A stretch of 64,000 nt of DNA from Nemertoderma westbladi (lineage: Eukaryota; Xenacoelomorpha; Nemertodermatida; Nemertodermatidae). Positions 10,596 through 22,882 of this stretch are shown in pieces. The notes beneath the pieces were generated by a model that searched no databases, was not told where the DNA came from, and saw only the letters and a program-made list of their open reading frames with translations. The stretch's first letter is position 1. Each line of letters starts with the position of its first letter. The DNA lies in the NCBI GenBank assembly GCA_032718475.1, contig JAUCBJ010006669.1, forward strand, positions 26,183-90,182. The letters are read 5' to 3'. The translations under genes and the position numbers were made by a program.

Positions 10596-13500
10596 ATGAA
10601 ACGTCTCCGAAATTGTGATTTTGGTAGGTGCAGTTGGTTGGATTATTTTGATTTGTTTGAACCTGAGCCAGAGAATACCTTGTGCGATATATGTAAGGAA
10701 TGGCCAGATTTCCCTTATTTCCGGAAACTCTTTGCTAATAAACGTAGAAACAAAAAAAAACAGCCGCCAATTCAAATCGACGGCAGCAATAATATAGTTT
10801 CACCTAAACAACATAATAGGCCTAAGGTTAAAGCGGAGGGCAGAAAAAAGAGTCATCCAGAAGTTTCTATGGGTGCTACATCAGGCTATAGCTCATCAGT
10901 AGCTCAAAAAACTGACGTTAAGGCGAAACGTAGAAAATCTAAAACTAAGAAGAATTCCCTATATGCCTCCATAGATTCTTTGACTGATCTGAACGCAGCT
11001 TTAAATGTAGTCAGCGCTGACGTGGTGGGTTCAGTGAATAAACCAACCCTCGCACTTCATTCACCTCCGAAAGTTGTCAAATATGAAAGAAGGAACTCAA
11101 AACCTATTCAGTTTAAACCAAATAAAAAACACAACGAAACCGAAAGGACGAATGAGAAGAAGACTGAATCCAAAGGATGGTTCAAGAAAAAGGCGGATAA
11201 GAAGGCAACGTATATGGCGTTAGAGAGTCCCAGAGCGGCAACGGGTGATAATCCAATAGCTAAACTGGATCCATTGGAATTAATTGAAAAATCTTTAAAA
11301 TCATTTAAAGATGATGAAACTTTACATAAAATCACTAAAAATGATGCACTACAAAGTGGTCTTACCAAAAATGAGTTCGCTTCTGCTTTGGATATTGTCA
11401 GAAACTTTAGCCCTATGAGCGAACTCGGTGATTATAATAAAATCAGCGGCATCGGCAGAGAGTGGGATGACGTATTTGAACCGGCAAGGCGCCTCTCGAT
11501 TAAGTTCCAAAATAAGCCTACTTCAACTAATACCACAACATACCCCGAACAACATAAAGATTGTGATTCTAAGATAGCTGCTGGGTTACAGCCCAGCATT
11601 CATGAAGTCTCACCATCACGGATAAAAACTCGAAATTTAGAATCATCTGTACGGGGATTACTTCCCCACCCGGGAAATAACCTAGTGAATCTCTATAAAC
11701 CTCTTTACGGTCAGAATATTAGCAATTCAGAATTTCGAAAATTATCTGATGTTGACTCTGATAAACCTTCTCAATTGAGTAAAGAGCATTCTCCTGTAAA
11801 TCGGACGGAACATGACAACCAATCAAAAATGTATTCCCCAAAGGGTAATATATATCACTACACCCCACTACATGGCTTTTTAATTAAACATGGCGCGGCA
11901 GTAGGAACCACTTCTGGTGAATCAGAAGATATTAAGTTTAGTCCAAAAGTGACTTCAACACCAATGTCTGAACCTCGTGATCTGTTAGTCGATGACAAAA
12001 TTCAAGTTGTAGCCTCTGCAGGTTTACCAGAATCCACCGAGATGCTGTGCCGATCTTACTTCAGAAGGCGCCGTTTGTGGGCCGTCGCTAAACAAGAAAA
12101 ATATAAATCAGATATTCTAGAAAATCTACCAACATCTGGTAATATCAATGTCTCACATCCAAGTAACAGGCAGTGTAATACAGACTGTATGAAGAGAACA
12201 AATGAACAACATATCAATATTCCAGATAAAAACCAAATTAAAAGCACCGAAAACATTTCGTTACAAAATAATGACACCGAGCTGAAAGTGGCATGTCAAA
12301 AAACTTCTCCCAGTCGCAACTTAGCGGTAAATAATGTATCAGAAGGAATTGAAGATAGTATAATTTATATGAATAAAGGAAATCCTAATTACTATTCATC
12401 ACCCAAATTGGGAGCAGAACTTGTAAACAAAGAGTCTATCAAACGAAAAAGTAATTCCCCAAAAACATCAGGACATCATAATATTATTAATTCATCACTT
12501 ACTATAATAAAAAATACGAGCCTAACAAATGACATTCATCAACTTAAAGTTCTTAATTCAGGGAATATCCCAATCAATTCCCAATTGATCAACGATAAAC
12601 ACCATTTGCAGATTAACATGGAAAACTATGAAAAGCGAGATAGTCAACCGATACTAGCAGAAAACGAAGTTATGCCGCAGGTAGGAATGCAAAATGGATC
12701 AATAGAGTCATTATCTAATTCAGAAACACCTACATCTAAAACTGTTCTACCTACGTCAACTTTACCTGAATTTGCAGCTTCGCGAAAACAGACGGTTCTA
12801 TCAGCAATGCCTCTGACAACAAAAATTGTAACCAAATTACCTCAGCAGAATTCATTACAGAGTGGACTGTCGGTCGAAGTGATGAACAACTATTACTCTG
12901 ATAACCCACAACCGATACAGGACAACCAGCCACCAAAAATTAAAACATCGGACAAACACAAATACCTGGAGCAAAAGCAACTCTCTGAATCCCCACCCCT
13001 AAACATCTCCAAATCATTGGAAACAGTTAAGGATATCAGCACATCTGTCGTACATTCATCTTCTATAATTAATTTATGTGATGAAACAAAAGAGTTTACA
13101 AAAGGAAGATCGAATAACTCACCTAAACCAGCAGAAATACTTCTTGAACCTCAAAAACCTGCACATGTAATAATTAATGAATTTAAAGCTGAAGGGGTAT
13201 ATTCTAAAGAATATGTACCGCTATTATTTTATTCAGATGGAAAAATAACTGATGAGAAAACTATACCATCCGCTCGGGATAACTTCCTTGAAAAGTTAAA
13301 ACTTTTTAATAAATTAGATAATACTCATTGTAATACGAAATTAATGCGCACTGGGAATCCCACTGTCTCAACTAACTCTCAACCCACTGTTACCAAGCAA
13401 CCAACATTACATCCAGGTCTACCGGAAGTGTTGACACCGGAAGTGATGACGTCAACTCACAATCTAATAATAGAACATAAAATGAAACCGATTATGGGTA

Positions 13501-13862
13501 GTACGATAACCCAACTTGGTTACGAGTTGCGAAGAAAAAGGTCAATATCACGACCGCGGTTCCAACCTGCGTCCAATCAACGACCAAATCAGGAGACACA
13601 ATTTGTCACAAAACAGATCTTTCTACCATTAAGAGAGACAGCGAGTAAACATTATGCAAAACCATGGTCTAGTAATGAATTTGTTGTAATGGAAACCAAT
13701 GATGTAATCCAATCGAAGACAAAGATGGAGGAAAATCTAAGAAATGAGAAACATAATTTTATGATAACACCGGCAATGAACATTTCTTTGAAAAATAACA
13801 TGGAGTTTGGGGGTAATAATTCATATTTGGAGGGAATTGGTGCAGAATTTACCTTTAGATAA
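10596..13862 (+). CDS. gene B: intronless paralogue of gene A (WLxYFDLF/CxxC-WP protein)
   Basis: An ATG at 10596 follows an in-frame stop and opens 1,088 codons. Near the N-terminus, at about 10631-10730, is one copy of the block W-L-D-Y-F-D-L-F-E, seven residues, C-D-I-C, W-P, Y-F. Downstream blocks follow the order of gene A: ERRNSKPI, DPLELIEKSLKS, DVFEPARRLSIK, YKPLYG, FRKLSDVDS, YHYTPLHGFLI and FSPKVTSTPMSEP. Gene A has two copies of the N-terminal block and a hexapeptide array that gene B lacks. Splice acceptor-like AG sites near 10627 and 10633 would give phase 2, not the phase 1 of gene A, so I favour the ATG start. Mostly polar and probably disordered; no signal peptide or membrane helix. 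Function unknown. The tandem arrangement on the same strand points to local duplication. Confidence 0.75.
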   Translation: MKRLRNCDFGRCSWLDYFDLFEPEPENTLCDICKEWPDFPYFRKLFANKRRNKKKQPPIQIDGSNNIVSPKQHNRPKVKAEGRKKSHPEVSMGATSGYSSSVAQKTDVKAKRRKSKTKKNSLYASIDSLTDLNAALNVVSADVVGSVNKPTLALHSPPKVVKYERRNSKPIQFKPNKKHNETERTNEKKTESKGWFKKKADKKATYMALESPRAATGDNPIAKLDPLELIEKSLKSFKDDETLHKITKNDALQSGLTKNEFASALDIVRNFSPMSELGDYNKISGIGREWDDVFEPARRLSIKFQNKPTSTNTTTYPEQHKDCDSKIAAGLQPSIHEVSPSRIKTRNLESSVRGLLPHPGNNLVNLYKPLYGQNISNSEFRKLSDVDSDKPSQLSKEHSPVNRTEHDNQSKMYSPKGNIYHYTPLHGFLIKHGAAVGTTSGESEDIKFSPKVTSTPMSEPRDLLVDDKIQVVASAGLPESTEMLCRSYFRRRRLWAVAKQEKYKSDILENLPTSGNINVSHPSNRQCNTDCMKRTNEQHINIPDKNQIKSTENISLQNNDTELKVACQKTSPSRNLAVNNVSEGIEDSIIYMNKGNPNYYSSPKLGAELVNKESIKRKSNSPKTSGHHNIINSSLTIIKNTSLTNDIHQLKVLNSGNIPINSQLINDKHHLQINMENYEKRDSQPILAENEVMPQVGMQNGSIESLSNSETPTSKTVLPTSTLPEFAASRKQTVLSAMPLTTKIVTKLPQQNSLQSGLSVEVMNNYYSDNPQPIQDNQPPKIKTSDKHKYLEQKQLSESPPLNISKSLETVKDISTSVVHSSSIINLCDETKEFTKGRSNNSPKPAEILLEPQKPAHVIINEFKAEGVYSKEYVPLLFYSDGKITDEKTIPSARDNFLEKLKLFNKLDNTHCNTKLMRTGNPTVSTNSQPTVTKQPTLHPGLPEVLTPEVMTSTHNLIIEHKMKPIMGSTITQLGYELRRKRSISRPRFQPASNQRPNQETQFVTKQIFLPLRETASKHYAKPWSSNEFVVMETNDVIQSKTKMEENLRNEKHNFMITPAMNISLKNNMEFGGNNSYLEGIGAEFTFR

Positions 13863-14098
13863 CTATTTTTTAAGGGATTGCTCTCACTCAGTCGGGGTAA
13901 ATTGTATTTATTTATTTTATATTCACGTAATATTAAAAAAAATATATAATTTAAAACAAGGTCAAGATGGCAGAGATGACATTTAGATCTAAAAATACTA
14001 AGTATTGAAGTGAATTTACACATTCAGTAAAAAAGATTATTTTCATAAGTTCCGCGAAGAGAGTAATGATAGCTGTGAGAGGGCTGTAACTGGGGACT
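13863..14098. other. 3' flank of gene B
   Basis: AT-rich sequence with ATTAAA-type motifs near 13931 but no clear AATAAA. It ends where the 51 bp minisatellite begins. Confidence 0.4.
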
Positions 14099-14782
14099 GC
14101 TACTACAGTGTAGCAAATGGAGGGATAGCTACTACAATACAGCACATGGTACCTAGTGAGGGGTAAAATGGAGGGACAGCTACTACATTACAGCACATGG
14201 TACCTAGTGAGGGCTGTAATGGAGGGACAGCTACTACATTACAGCACAGGGTACATAGTGAGGGCTGTAATGGAGGGACAGCTACTACATTACAGCTCAT
14301 GGTACCTAGAGAGGGGTGAAATGGAGGGACAGCTACTACATTACAGCACATGGTACCTAGTGAGGGCTGTAATGGAGGGACAGCTACTACATTACAGCAC
14401 ATGGTAAATAGTGATTGCTGTAATAAAGGGGTAGCTACTACAATACAGCTCATGGTACCTAGTGAGGGCTGTAATGGAGGGACAGCTACTACATTACAGC
14501 ACATGGTAAATAGTGATTGCTGTAATAAAGGGATAGCTACTACAATACAGCTCATGGTACCTAGTGAGGGGTGTAAGGGGGGGACGCAGCTACTACATTA
14601 CAGCACATGGTACCTAGTGAGGGCTGTAATGGAGGGACAGCTACTACATTACAGCTCATGGTACCTAGTGAGGGCTGTAATGGAGGGACAGCTACTACAA
14701 TACAGCTCATGGTACCTAGTGAGGGCTGTAATGGAGGGACAGCTACTACAATACAGCACATGGTACATAGTGAGGGCTGTAA
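14099..14782. repeat. 51 bp minisatellite, left block
   Basis: Units of about 51 bp containing TAGTGAGGGCTGTAATGG, GGGACAGCTACTACA and CACATGGTACC. About 13 units with variants (GGGGTGAAATGG; GATTGCTGTAATAAAGG). The same unit resumes at 16060, so one array has been split. Confidence 0.95.
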
Positions 14783-16059
14783 AAGCTTTTGTGGGATAAC
14801 TGATACGTTTGCCTTGGCTGGCCAGTTCCCCCCCAGGCGCTGGAATACTCTACAAGGGTTCTCTGACTGTATATATATTACCCTCGCCCGCAAGGTACCT
14901 TTACAGGTGTTTTAACGGACATAAAAATCATTCTGCTATATACGTGTTTTGGCGGACATGGTAAGGCAAAAAACCTGTAATGCACCAACTACCTTTCACA
15001 GCTTAGCCGTGATGATTCATATTACGACATCTAACAGCTGGTTGCTGACATGGAAACAGCCATTAGATGCATGGTTCTTTGTTTGGCTTGAGCCAATCAG
15101 AGCGATTTTTCCTGTCGACGTGTAGCTTTTCAGCCGATCATAAGGAGAGTGTTCAGTCTTACTGTTTTTACTTGATACTTTGTTGTTATTGCTGTCTAAG
15201 CCAGAAACACCGGCCTTTTGGGAAGAACTCTAGTAAACTGCTTAAATTATCGAAAGTATAAACTGTTACCGAAACAAATCTCATCTAATTAATCAATCTA
15301 ATGAAACTTAACGAATCGAATCTTAACGCATCTTAACATACTTACTTAATTTAATTGCATTAATCATATTGTTTGTATTGTTATTTTACCGTCAGTTATT
15401 AATTGTACCTATTTGTTGATGGAAATATTGCTCTTTGGATAATACGGATAAATCACCCAAATTCCCAATTTTCTTGATACACTACAGGTTAGAGAGACCG
15501 GTTATACATAACAATTGCGATTTATATTAATGTGGTGTGTATTGAATCCAATGTTATTTAGCAGACCCTACGTGAGTCAATTACTGCTCTCTTTATGTGT
15601 GATCAAATGTACTGACTGTCGGCAGAATAGTGTGTATGATCGTGATTGGTAACAAAGTATTTCCTAAAGAATACGCTTTATACTTTAATCATAAGCAGTA
15701 ACGTTGCGTTTTAGTATAAGTCTTAGTTCTGTTTAAATAGATAAAGCGCCACGTCCTAAAGGAACTGTTAATATTTCCCGAAAGCCAATAATATCTGTCA
15801 GAGATTAATTACTAACGATCTATCGAATAATACAGTAGGTATACACTGCAACCTTACACTGTAATAATACAATTTAAGCATCCGAATTCAGTCTCCCGGG
15901 TGTAGATCCATCGGGTGAATGATCGCGCATGGGCTGACTTCGGCTAATGTTTTGCGTATTAGCATAAAATATTGTCGTATGCTAAAGTGGTTTTAATTAA
16001 CTAGAAGACATATAAATTTTGGCAGGTTAAACTGCTAAAGGTCTTCAAAAGCGCGAACA
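14783..16059. mobile_element. 1,277 bp insertion splitting the 51 bp minisatellite
   Basis: Array sequence stops after AGGGCTGTAA (14773-14782) and resumes with the same 10 bases at 16060-16069, a candidate target-site duplication. The insert begins AAGCTTTTGTGG and ends AAAGCGCGAACAA; GCTTTTG appears inverted near both ends but a convincing long terminal inverted repeat is absent. No long coding frame is present. It could be a non-autonomous element or solo LTR. Because units are repetitive, the 10 bp duplication could also be coincidental. Confidence 0.5.
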
Positions 16060-16235
16060 AGGGCTGTAATGGAGGGACAGCTACTACAATACAGCACATG
16101 GTACCTAGTGAGGGCTGTAATGGAGGGACAGCTACTACAATACAGCACATGGTACCTAGTGAGGGCTGTAATGGAGGGACAGCTACTACAATACAGCACA
16201 TGGTACATAGTGAGGGGTGAAATGGAGGGACAGCT
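16060..16235. repeat. 51 bp minisatellite, right block
   Basis: About 3.5 further copies of the 51 bp unit seen at 14099-14782. It ends at GGACAGCTCCACAG, where the GACCGACT array starts without a spacer. Confidence 0.95.
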
Positions 16236-18055
16236 CCACAGACCGACTAACGGGCACTCAGACCGACTGAACTGACGGACACACAGACCGACTGAACTGA
16301 CGGGCACACAGACCGACTGAACTGACGGGCACACAGACCGACTGACCTGACGGGCATACAGACCGACTGAACTGATGGACACACAGACCGACTAACAGGC
16401 ACACAGGCTGACTGAACTGACCGACACACAGACCGACTGAACTGACGGGCACACAGACCGACTGACGGGCACACAGACCGACTGAACCGATGGGATGGAC
16501 ACACAGACCGACTGAGCTGATGGGCACACAGACCGACTGACGGGCACACAGACCGACTAAACTGACGGACACCCACCCTACTGACGAGCACACAAACTGA
16601 CTGAACTGACGGACACACTGACCGACTGAACTGACGTGCACACAGACCGACTGAACTGACGGGCACACAGACCGACTGAACTGACAGACACACAGACCGA
16701 CTGAACTGACGGGCACACAGACCGACTGAACTGACGGGCACACAGACCGACTGAACTGACGGGCACACAGACCGACTGACGGGCACTCAGACCGACTGAC
16801 GGGCTCTCAGACCGACTGACGGGTACACAGACCGACTGACGGGTACTCAGACCGACTGACGGGTGCTCAGATCGACTGACGGGTACACAGACCGACTGAC
16901 GGGAACTCAGACCGACTGACGGGTACTCAGTTCGACTGACGGGTACTCAGACCGACTGACGGGCACACAGACCGACTGACGGGCACTCAGACCAACTGAC
17001 GGGTACACAGACCGACTGACGGGTACACAGACCGACTGACGGGTACTCAGATCGACTGACGGGTACTCAGATCGACTGACGGGCACACAGACCGACTGAC
17101 GGGTACTCAGACCGACTGACGGGTACTCAGATCGACTGACGGGTACACAGACCGACTGACGGGTACACAGACCGACTGATGGGTACACAGACCGACTGAC
17201 GGGTACACAGACCACTGATGGGTACTCAGATCGACTGACGGGTACACAGACCGACTGACGGGAACTCAGACCGACTGACGGGTACACAGACCGACTGACG
17301 GGTACACAGACCGACTGACGGGTAGACAGACCGACTGACGGGCACTCAGACCGACTGACGGGTACACAGACCGACTGACGGGTACTCAGATCGACTGACG
17401 GGTACTCAGACCGACTGACGGGCACACAGACCGACTGACGGGCACTCAGACCGACTGACGGGTACACAGACCGACTGACGGGTACACAGACCGACTGACG
17501 GGTACTCAGATCGACTGACGGGTACTCAGACCGACTGACGGGCACACAGACCGACTGACGGGCACTCAGACCGACTGACGGGTACACAGACCGACTGACG
17601 GGTACTCAGACCGACTGACGGGTACTCAGATCGACTGACGGGTACTCAGACCGACTGACGGGTACACAGATCGACTGACGGGTACTCAGATCGACTGACG
17701 GGTACACAGACCGACTGACGGGTACTCAGATCGACTGACGGGTACTCAGACCGACTGACGGGCACACAGACCGACTGACGGGCACTCAGACCGACTGACG
17801 GGTACACAGACCGACTGACGGGTACTCAGACCGACTGACGGGCACACAGACCGACTGACGGGCACTCAGACCGACTGACGGGTACACAGACCGACTGACG
17901 GGTACTCAGACCGACTGACGGGTACTCAGATCGACTGACGGATACTCAGACCGACTGACGGGTACACAGACCGACTGACGGGTACTCAGATCGACTGACG
18001 GGTACTCAGACCGACTGACGGAAACTCAGACCGACTGACGGGAACTCAGACCGAC
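16236..18055. repeat. 25 bp then 20 bp tandem array (GACCGACTGACGGG)
   Basis: The left part mixes a 25 bp unit (GACCGACTGAACTGACGGG plus CACACA) with the 20 bp unit GACCGACTGACGGGTACACA. From about 16780 only the 20 bp form is seen. Variants are mainly ACACAG/ACTCAG and GACC/GATC. The internal GACTGAACTGA of the long form is a short slippage duplication of ACTGA. About 1.8 kb in all. Confidence 0.95.
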
Positions 18056-19076
18056 AACCAGGTATTATTTCTTCTGTAGGGCTAAGTTTTATCTGAGCCG
18101 CTAGCGGATTAAAGTAGTGGTTAGCGAATTATAGCGATGAAACACTCTACAATGTTTAACTGCTTTTCTATGTCTGTAACATAACAATACCCAGAAGTTA
18201 TCTGGCAATGTAATTTAACAGGAGGTAATTTGTTTTCCTCCATTAAATTATAGGAAGTGAATGCAGATAATAAGGTATTACGTATGAAACTTCATTAGTA
18301 CCAGAAGTATTTACGACAATAACAATACAAAGGTTAGTTAAATATTAAATACATACTCATTGTAGTGTCTATATTGGGGAAATATAAAGATATAGATCAT
18401 GCAATTACTTCATATTGCTTATTTTTGTAACGCACAAAATATTTTCTTATGTTGATTTACTTTTCCAAAATATATACTTAATTAAATAATCGACTGAAAA
18501 AAAAAACATTATAAAGTCAAATAATGTACAGTGATGGAAGGTTACCAAGGTTACCAACAAATAGAGTAGGGCAAAGTGGAAGGATAATATTAAAGATAGA
18601 GTTACAGAAAATAAAATGAATTTATTAAGGTAAAAATACATGACAATTTTACTTAGGAACATTATACATTAATTAACATAACATTGTTATTAACATAACA
18701 TTACATGACATTGTACACTATTTTACATTATATTGCGTGGTCGCCTTATTGATTTAGATTTGTTTTCTTGCTTCAGATATTTTGCATAGCATTTTGATAT
18801 TTTATTCGGGTTTTCCTAATTATAATAATATAACGTTTTTGGCGGTAAATTTAAATCCTTAGTTTAGTATTATCTGTATGTAAGTAACTATTACTTACCT
18901 ATTATATTGTTTCACAATGATGGCGGCCTTTTTTTGTGGCAGAAAGATCGTAATTTATGTTTATGGGTAAACCTTCGTCCGTCTTCTTAAGATAGAAACT
19001 TATAAAACGCAAAACATAATAATTAATTAACTTTAAAATTTCGACATATCCAGAACAATATGATTTGGTTTTTAAA
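18056..19076. other. unique AT-rich spacer
   Basis: No gene, array or element recognised. Short polypeptide frames are AT-rich noise. Confidence 0.5.
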
Positions 19077-19690
19077 CCCTTTGCGTACCAACACTAAAAA
19101 AAGGCGATACACTGCCGCCTTTTTCATTCTAAATAATTCAGGACCATGGTCATAATGGCGGCAGTGTGCCGCTTTTATATAATTATAACTTAACCCCCAG
19201 GGCGGCAGAGTGCCGCCTTTACATATATATTATCATGACCCCCAGCCTGTGCCGCCTTTATTTAAAACTTATCTTCTTATAACTTCTTATAACTATTGGG
19301 GCGTAGAAATTGAGTTCATATTCGTGTATGGCAGGAAAACCTATTCTAGAAAAGTTAATTTAATATTGCTTAAAGGGTTTCCTCTGGGTTTGAGGGTATT
19401 TTAAATTACAGAATTTATGCAATTTAACATAAATTTAGCCAATAATTTTGTTACAAATTATTATGGCGGCAGTATGACTCCCATGGGATTCAAATGAAAG
19501 ATTTTCAAATGAATAATTTCGAAAATGGTTAATGAGGTAGTGTTCCGCCTGTTAGGGGAGGATAAGTAATAATGTTATACTCTTTATATAAAAATCTCCG
19601 GTACGACAAGAAAATAAACCTTAGTCCGATCAAATATATTTTTATTTTGGGAGGAAAAATTTATGTAATTTATCTTTGATACGCAAAGGG
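19077..19690. mobile_element. piggyBac-like MITE candidate
   Basis: The ends CCCTTTGCGTA (19077-19087) and TACGCAAAGGG (19680-19690) are inverted copies. TTAA follows directly on the right (19691-19694), and TTTAAA precedes on the left, close to the TTAA target of piggyBac elements but with one extra A. The interior has several GGCGGCA/TGCCGCC motifs and no transposase. Confidence 0.4.
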
Positions 19691-20228
19691 TTAAAGTATT
19701 CGCCAATAATTCTAAAATTTACATGTTTCAGTACAACATTTTATATTTATAAATATATTATTTCATTTGTTCATTTTTTTTCAACTTTGCTGACTGTCAT
19801 ATATTGTCTTCATACTAATGTTTATATATTATATATATTGCATCATAAATTAATGTGTTATTATCATGGCATTATTTATGATCAATGACTATAAAAACAT
19901 AATTATAATTATTAAGTTATATTAAGTCGCCCGATGGGTATAAAATATATTTCAAAATTAATCACCGGATTGTTCTTGCTATGTTCCTTTACATGTTTCT
20001 AGGCATTTAATTTAACAATAATTATTTACACTATAAACAATTTGTAGTAAAACTATACCCTAGTAAGTAACATTATCTCTGTGAGAATAACACTGTTCTC
20101 GATTTAGTATCAACTGTACAAGCTAAAAACACACATATCCCATTAATGATTTTTTCTAACCATTCAATTGTAAACTTTCCCTGTCAATAATTCGAGAAAC
20201 TTATTCACGCATTCATCCCACCTCTTTA
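19691..20228. other. AT-rich spacer
   Basis: No coding or element signal seen between the inverted-repeat element and the Gypsy pol relic. Confidence 0.45.
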
Positions 20229-21170
20229 AATGGCAGGTGGGTCCCGATTGCATTCTTCTCGAAGAAGCTCGCAGTCACTGAGAAGAAATACAACACCTTC
20301 GATGGTGTTGCTACTCGCCACCTACCTTGCCGTGAAACACTACACTTATTTCGTTGAAGGACACAGGTCCCCGCTCTACTCGGAACATAAGCGATTGACA
20401 TTCACGATGTCTAGTACCACTGATTGCTCAACTTGACAGATCCATTACCTCTCATGCATCACTGAATTTACTACTGACTTAAAACACATCCAATGCAAAC
20501 ACAATGTGGTAGCCAACGCCCACTCCGAGTCAAGCTGATCAAGATGAACCCGCTGTCCCACGTCGACTTGATACCAGTGTATCTGCGACATCCACAATAG
20601 ACTATAATACCCTAGCCAATGCACAGGCTGACAGTGTGTTCGAAAATGGCCGCTACTGCACTGCTATCTTTGGTCTCGTGCTCCGCGACATCCCATTCGG
20701 TGCTATAATGGTGCTCTGTGACGACTCTACAGGCTCACTCCGTCCAATCCTACCCAGGGAGTGGAGGTGCCTTGCTTTAGACTCTATTCGCAACCTGCTG
20801 CACACAGGCACCGGGCTCACCAAGAAGGCCGTGGCATCCAGGTTCGGCTGTCATGTTATTAAAAGGGATATCTGCTGTTGGTGGCAGGGGTGAGTGCCAT
20901 GACTGCCAAAGATACAAAACCCATTGCCGAATCCGAGCCCCCTAAACATCCGCACCCCACCCAATGAATGCTTCAGCAACCTCCACATCGACCAGGTTGT
21001 CCCTTCCTGCCAGAGAGTGAAAGGATGATGTCAGGATGTACCTTCTCACCATCGTCGATCGCTTCAACAGATGACAGGAAGCGATCCTGATGCCTGAATC
21101 GGTTACAACAACAATCGCTAAAAACTTTATCTGTCATTGGATATCCCGGTTTGGTATCCGCTTGAATATC
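20229..21170 (+). pseudogene. decayed Ty3/Gypsy pol (RNase H and integrase)
   Basis: Frames on the plus strand give, in order, an RNase H segment (IAFFSKKLAVTEKKYNTFD, then after a frameshift LATYLAVKHYTYFVEGHR), an integrase H2C2-type region (RPILPREWRCLALDSIRNLL at about 20750) and an integrase core (TIVDRFNR, TGA in place of the expected Trp, QEAILMPESV, then HWISRFGI, about 21040-21160). The order and spacing are those of Ty3/Gypsy pol. Several frameshifts and stops make it dead. It ends where the LINE copy on the opposite strand begins. Confidence 0.75.
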
Positions 21171-22440
21171 TACTAGTATCGGCCTGCTGCATTGCAGCTG
21201 CATTTTTAAGAATGCTGTGCCGGCTTGTCGACAAAATTGCGCCGCCACAACTCCCTATCACCCATGACATTTGCTAGATCATTCGCATCTTCAAGGCCAG
21301 TGTCCTTTAAGATGCGTCTCAAGAAAGTCATGGGCTGTCCACCATGCTTATTCACTCCATGAGGCTGCCAAAGTACAAGATTATGCACTGGCTGGTCCTC
21401 ACGGCGAAAGCAATGTCCTGCAAAGCGGAGGCGATTTTGTTCTAGTGTCAAGCTTGGGGGAACCAATGAGACACCTCCAATGTTATATAGTGTCTGGTTG
21501 GAGATATGTGCATTGTACTTGACACAATGAACCCGGCGTAGCATTCTTGTGAATGTGCCATCCAGAGATTTGGTGTCCTCAGCAGTTAGAGCCCAGCATG
21601 GACTCCCATAGAGGAGTACTGGAACTACTGCTGCTCTAAATAATCGGACCTTAAGTTTCCGATTAGTTCTCGGTGACTTCCAAATCCTGGAAAGCCTATT
21701 CAAGGCTGCCCATGCCTTTCCCTTACGCATTCGAAGGTCCTCACCTGACTTCCGGATCCATGATCCCAGGAAACAGAAGTCGTCCACATGCTCAAGCATA
21801 CCATCCTTTGAGCTTATGCTCATCCGATCAGAGACTTGCTGAGAACTTTCAAAGTTAACTGTCAAAATTTTGGTCTTTCTGGAGTTAATAAAAAGACCAA
21901 CACTAGAAGCAGCATGTTATAATGAGCTGAGGAGCCGTTGGGCTCCCTCTAGCGATTCTGAGAGTACTCCTAAGTCATCAGCAAAGTCTAGATCAGTTAG
22001 GCACTTGGCAGGATCTCCTCGACTTCTGGAGCCAGTAGGTAGAGTTATCATCACCCCATCATCATTATGATGATCTAAGGACATGCGTAGAACAAAGTCA
22101 ACCACAATTATGAACAAGAATGGTGCAAGTGTGTCTCCCTGGAGGACGCCCCATAACACTTCAAATGGTTCTGTGTCACCATCAACAGTAGACACAAATG
22201 TTGCCGAACCATCGTATACTGATCTGATTGCTGCAATAATTTCATCAGGAATCCCATATAATGAAAGTATGCTGAACATACGTGAGCGGGAGACTGAATC
22301 AAAGGCCTTGAAGAAGTCAACAAAGATAACAGCCAGATGCCTGTCTTTCTTTTTTGATATCTCTTCAATTATTTTTCCTATCTGCATGCTCTTTTTATTC
22401 TGTGCTGCAGTACCATACCGGTAGCCCTGAAATATATTAT
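21171..22440 (-). mobile_element. LINE family B, copy 1 (5'-truncated, RT to 3' end)
   Basis: The minus strand encodes reverse-transcriptase palm and thumb: FVDFFKAFDSVSRSR, GVLQGDTLAPFLF, DLDFADDLG (FADD catalytic box) and then a C-terminal region with VLLYGSPCW, GHCFRREDQP and DRELWRRNF. Two abutting frames (22387-21917 and 21865-21206) show a break near 21900. The 3' end shares AATGCTGTGCCGGCTTGT and flanking sequence with copies at 40178-40800 and 59072-60684. No endonuclease is present, so it is 5'-truncated. RTE-like by eye; clade not settled. Confidence 0.8.
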
Positions 22441-22882
22441 AATTTCTTCGAAATTATTATTAAAACATTTCTCTCCCTCAAGAAGCAAATTACATTACAA
22501 GGACAATGAACTAATCTGATAAACCAACAATATCAAGTCCACATCAGGAGACATAAGTTCGCCAAGAGAGATGAAGAATGATGTACTAACTGACCGGTAA
22601 AAGTAAACACATGAACTATAATAATCATAATAATGATAAACCACTGGTTATATAGTAATAAATCCAAAATCAATAATCAGAACACCTGACCAGTATTATT
22701 AGTTTCATTCCAGTACACAAAGTATTGTTTGCTCGTGTTCTGTTTCCATACTAACACACCTCACATGTTTGCTCATGCCACAATTTGCATACCTCTCATC
22801 ATCATTTATTGCTTCTAAGGTTATAAATCCTTCCTGCTAATAAAGTGGTTTATATATATTGGTCACATTATATAAAATTAAT
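22441..22882 (+). promoter_or_regulatory. 5' flank of the otopetrin-like gene, possible TATA box
   Basis: TTTATATATATTGG at about 22849-22862 lies roughly 20-35 bases upstream of the ATG at 22883. It could be a TATA box only if the 5' leader is very short or another exon lies upstream. Nothing else is seen here. Confidence 0.25.

Noticed and set aside
10467-10775. 102-codon minus-strand frame at the start of gene B
   Set aside because: It overlaps the conserved N-terminal block of gene B on the plus strand and has no similarity of its own.
14099-18055. Cysteine-rich or CVPVSRS-type peptide frames in the 51 bp and 20 bp arrays
   Set aside because: Pure repeat translation on both strands without start context or flanking coding sequence.
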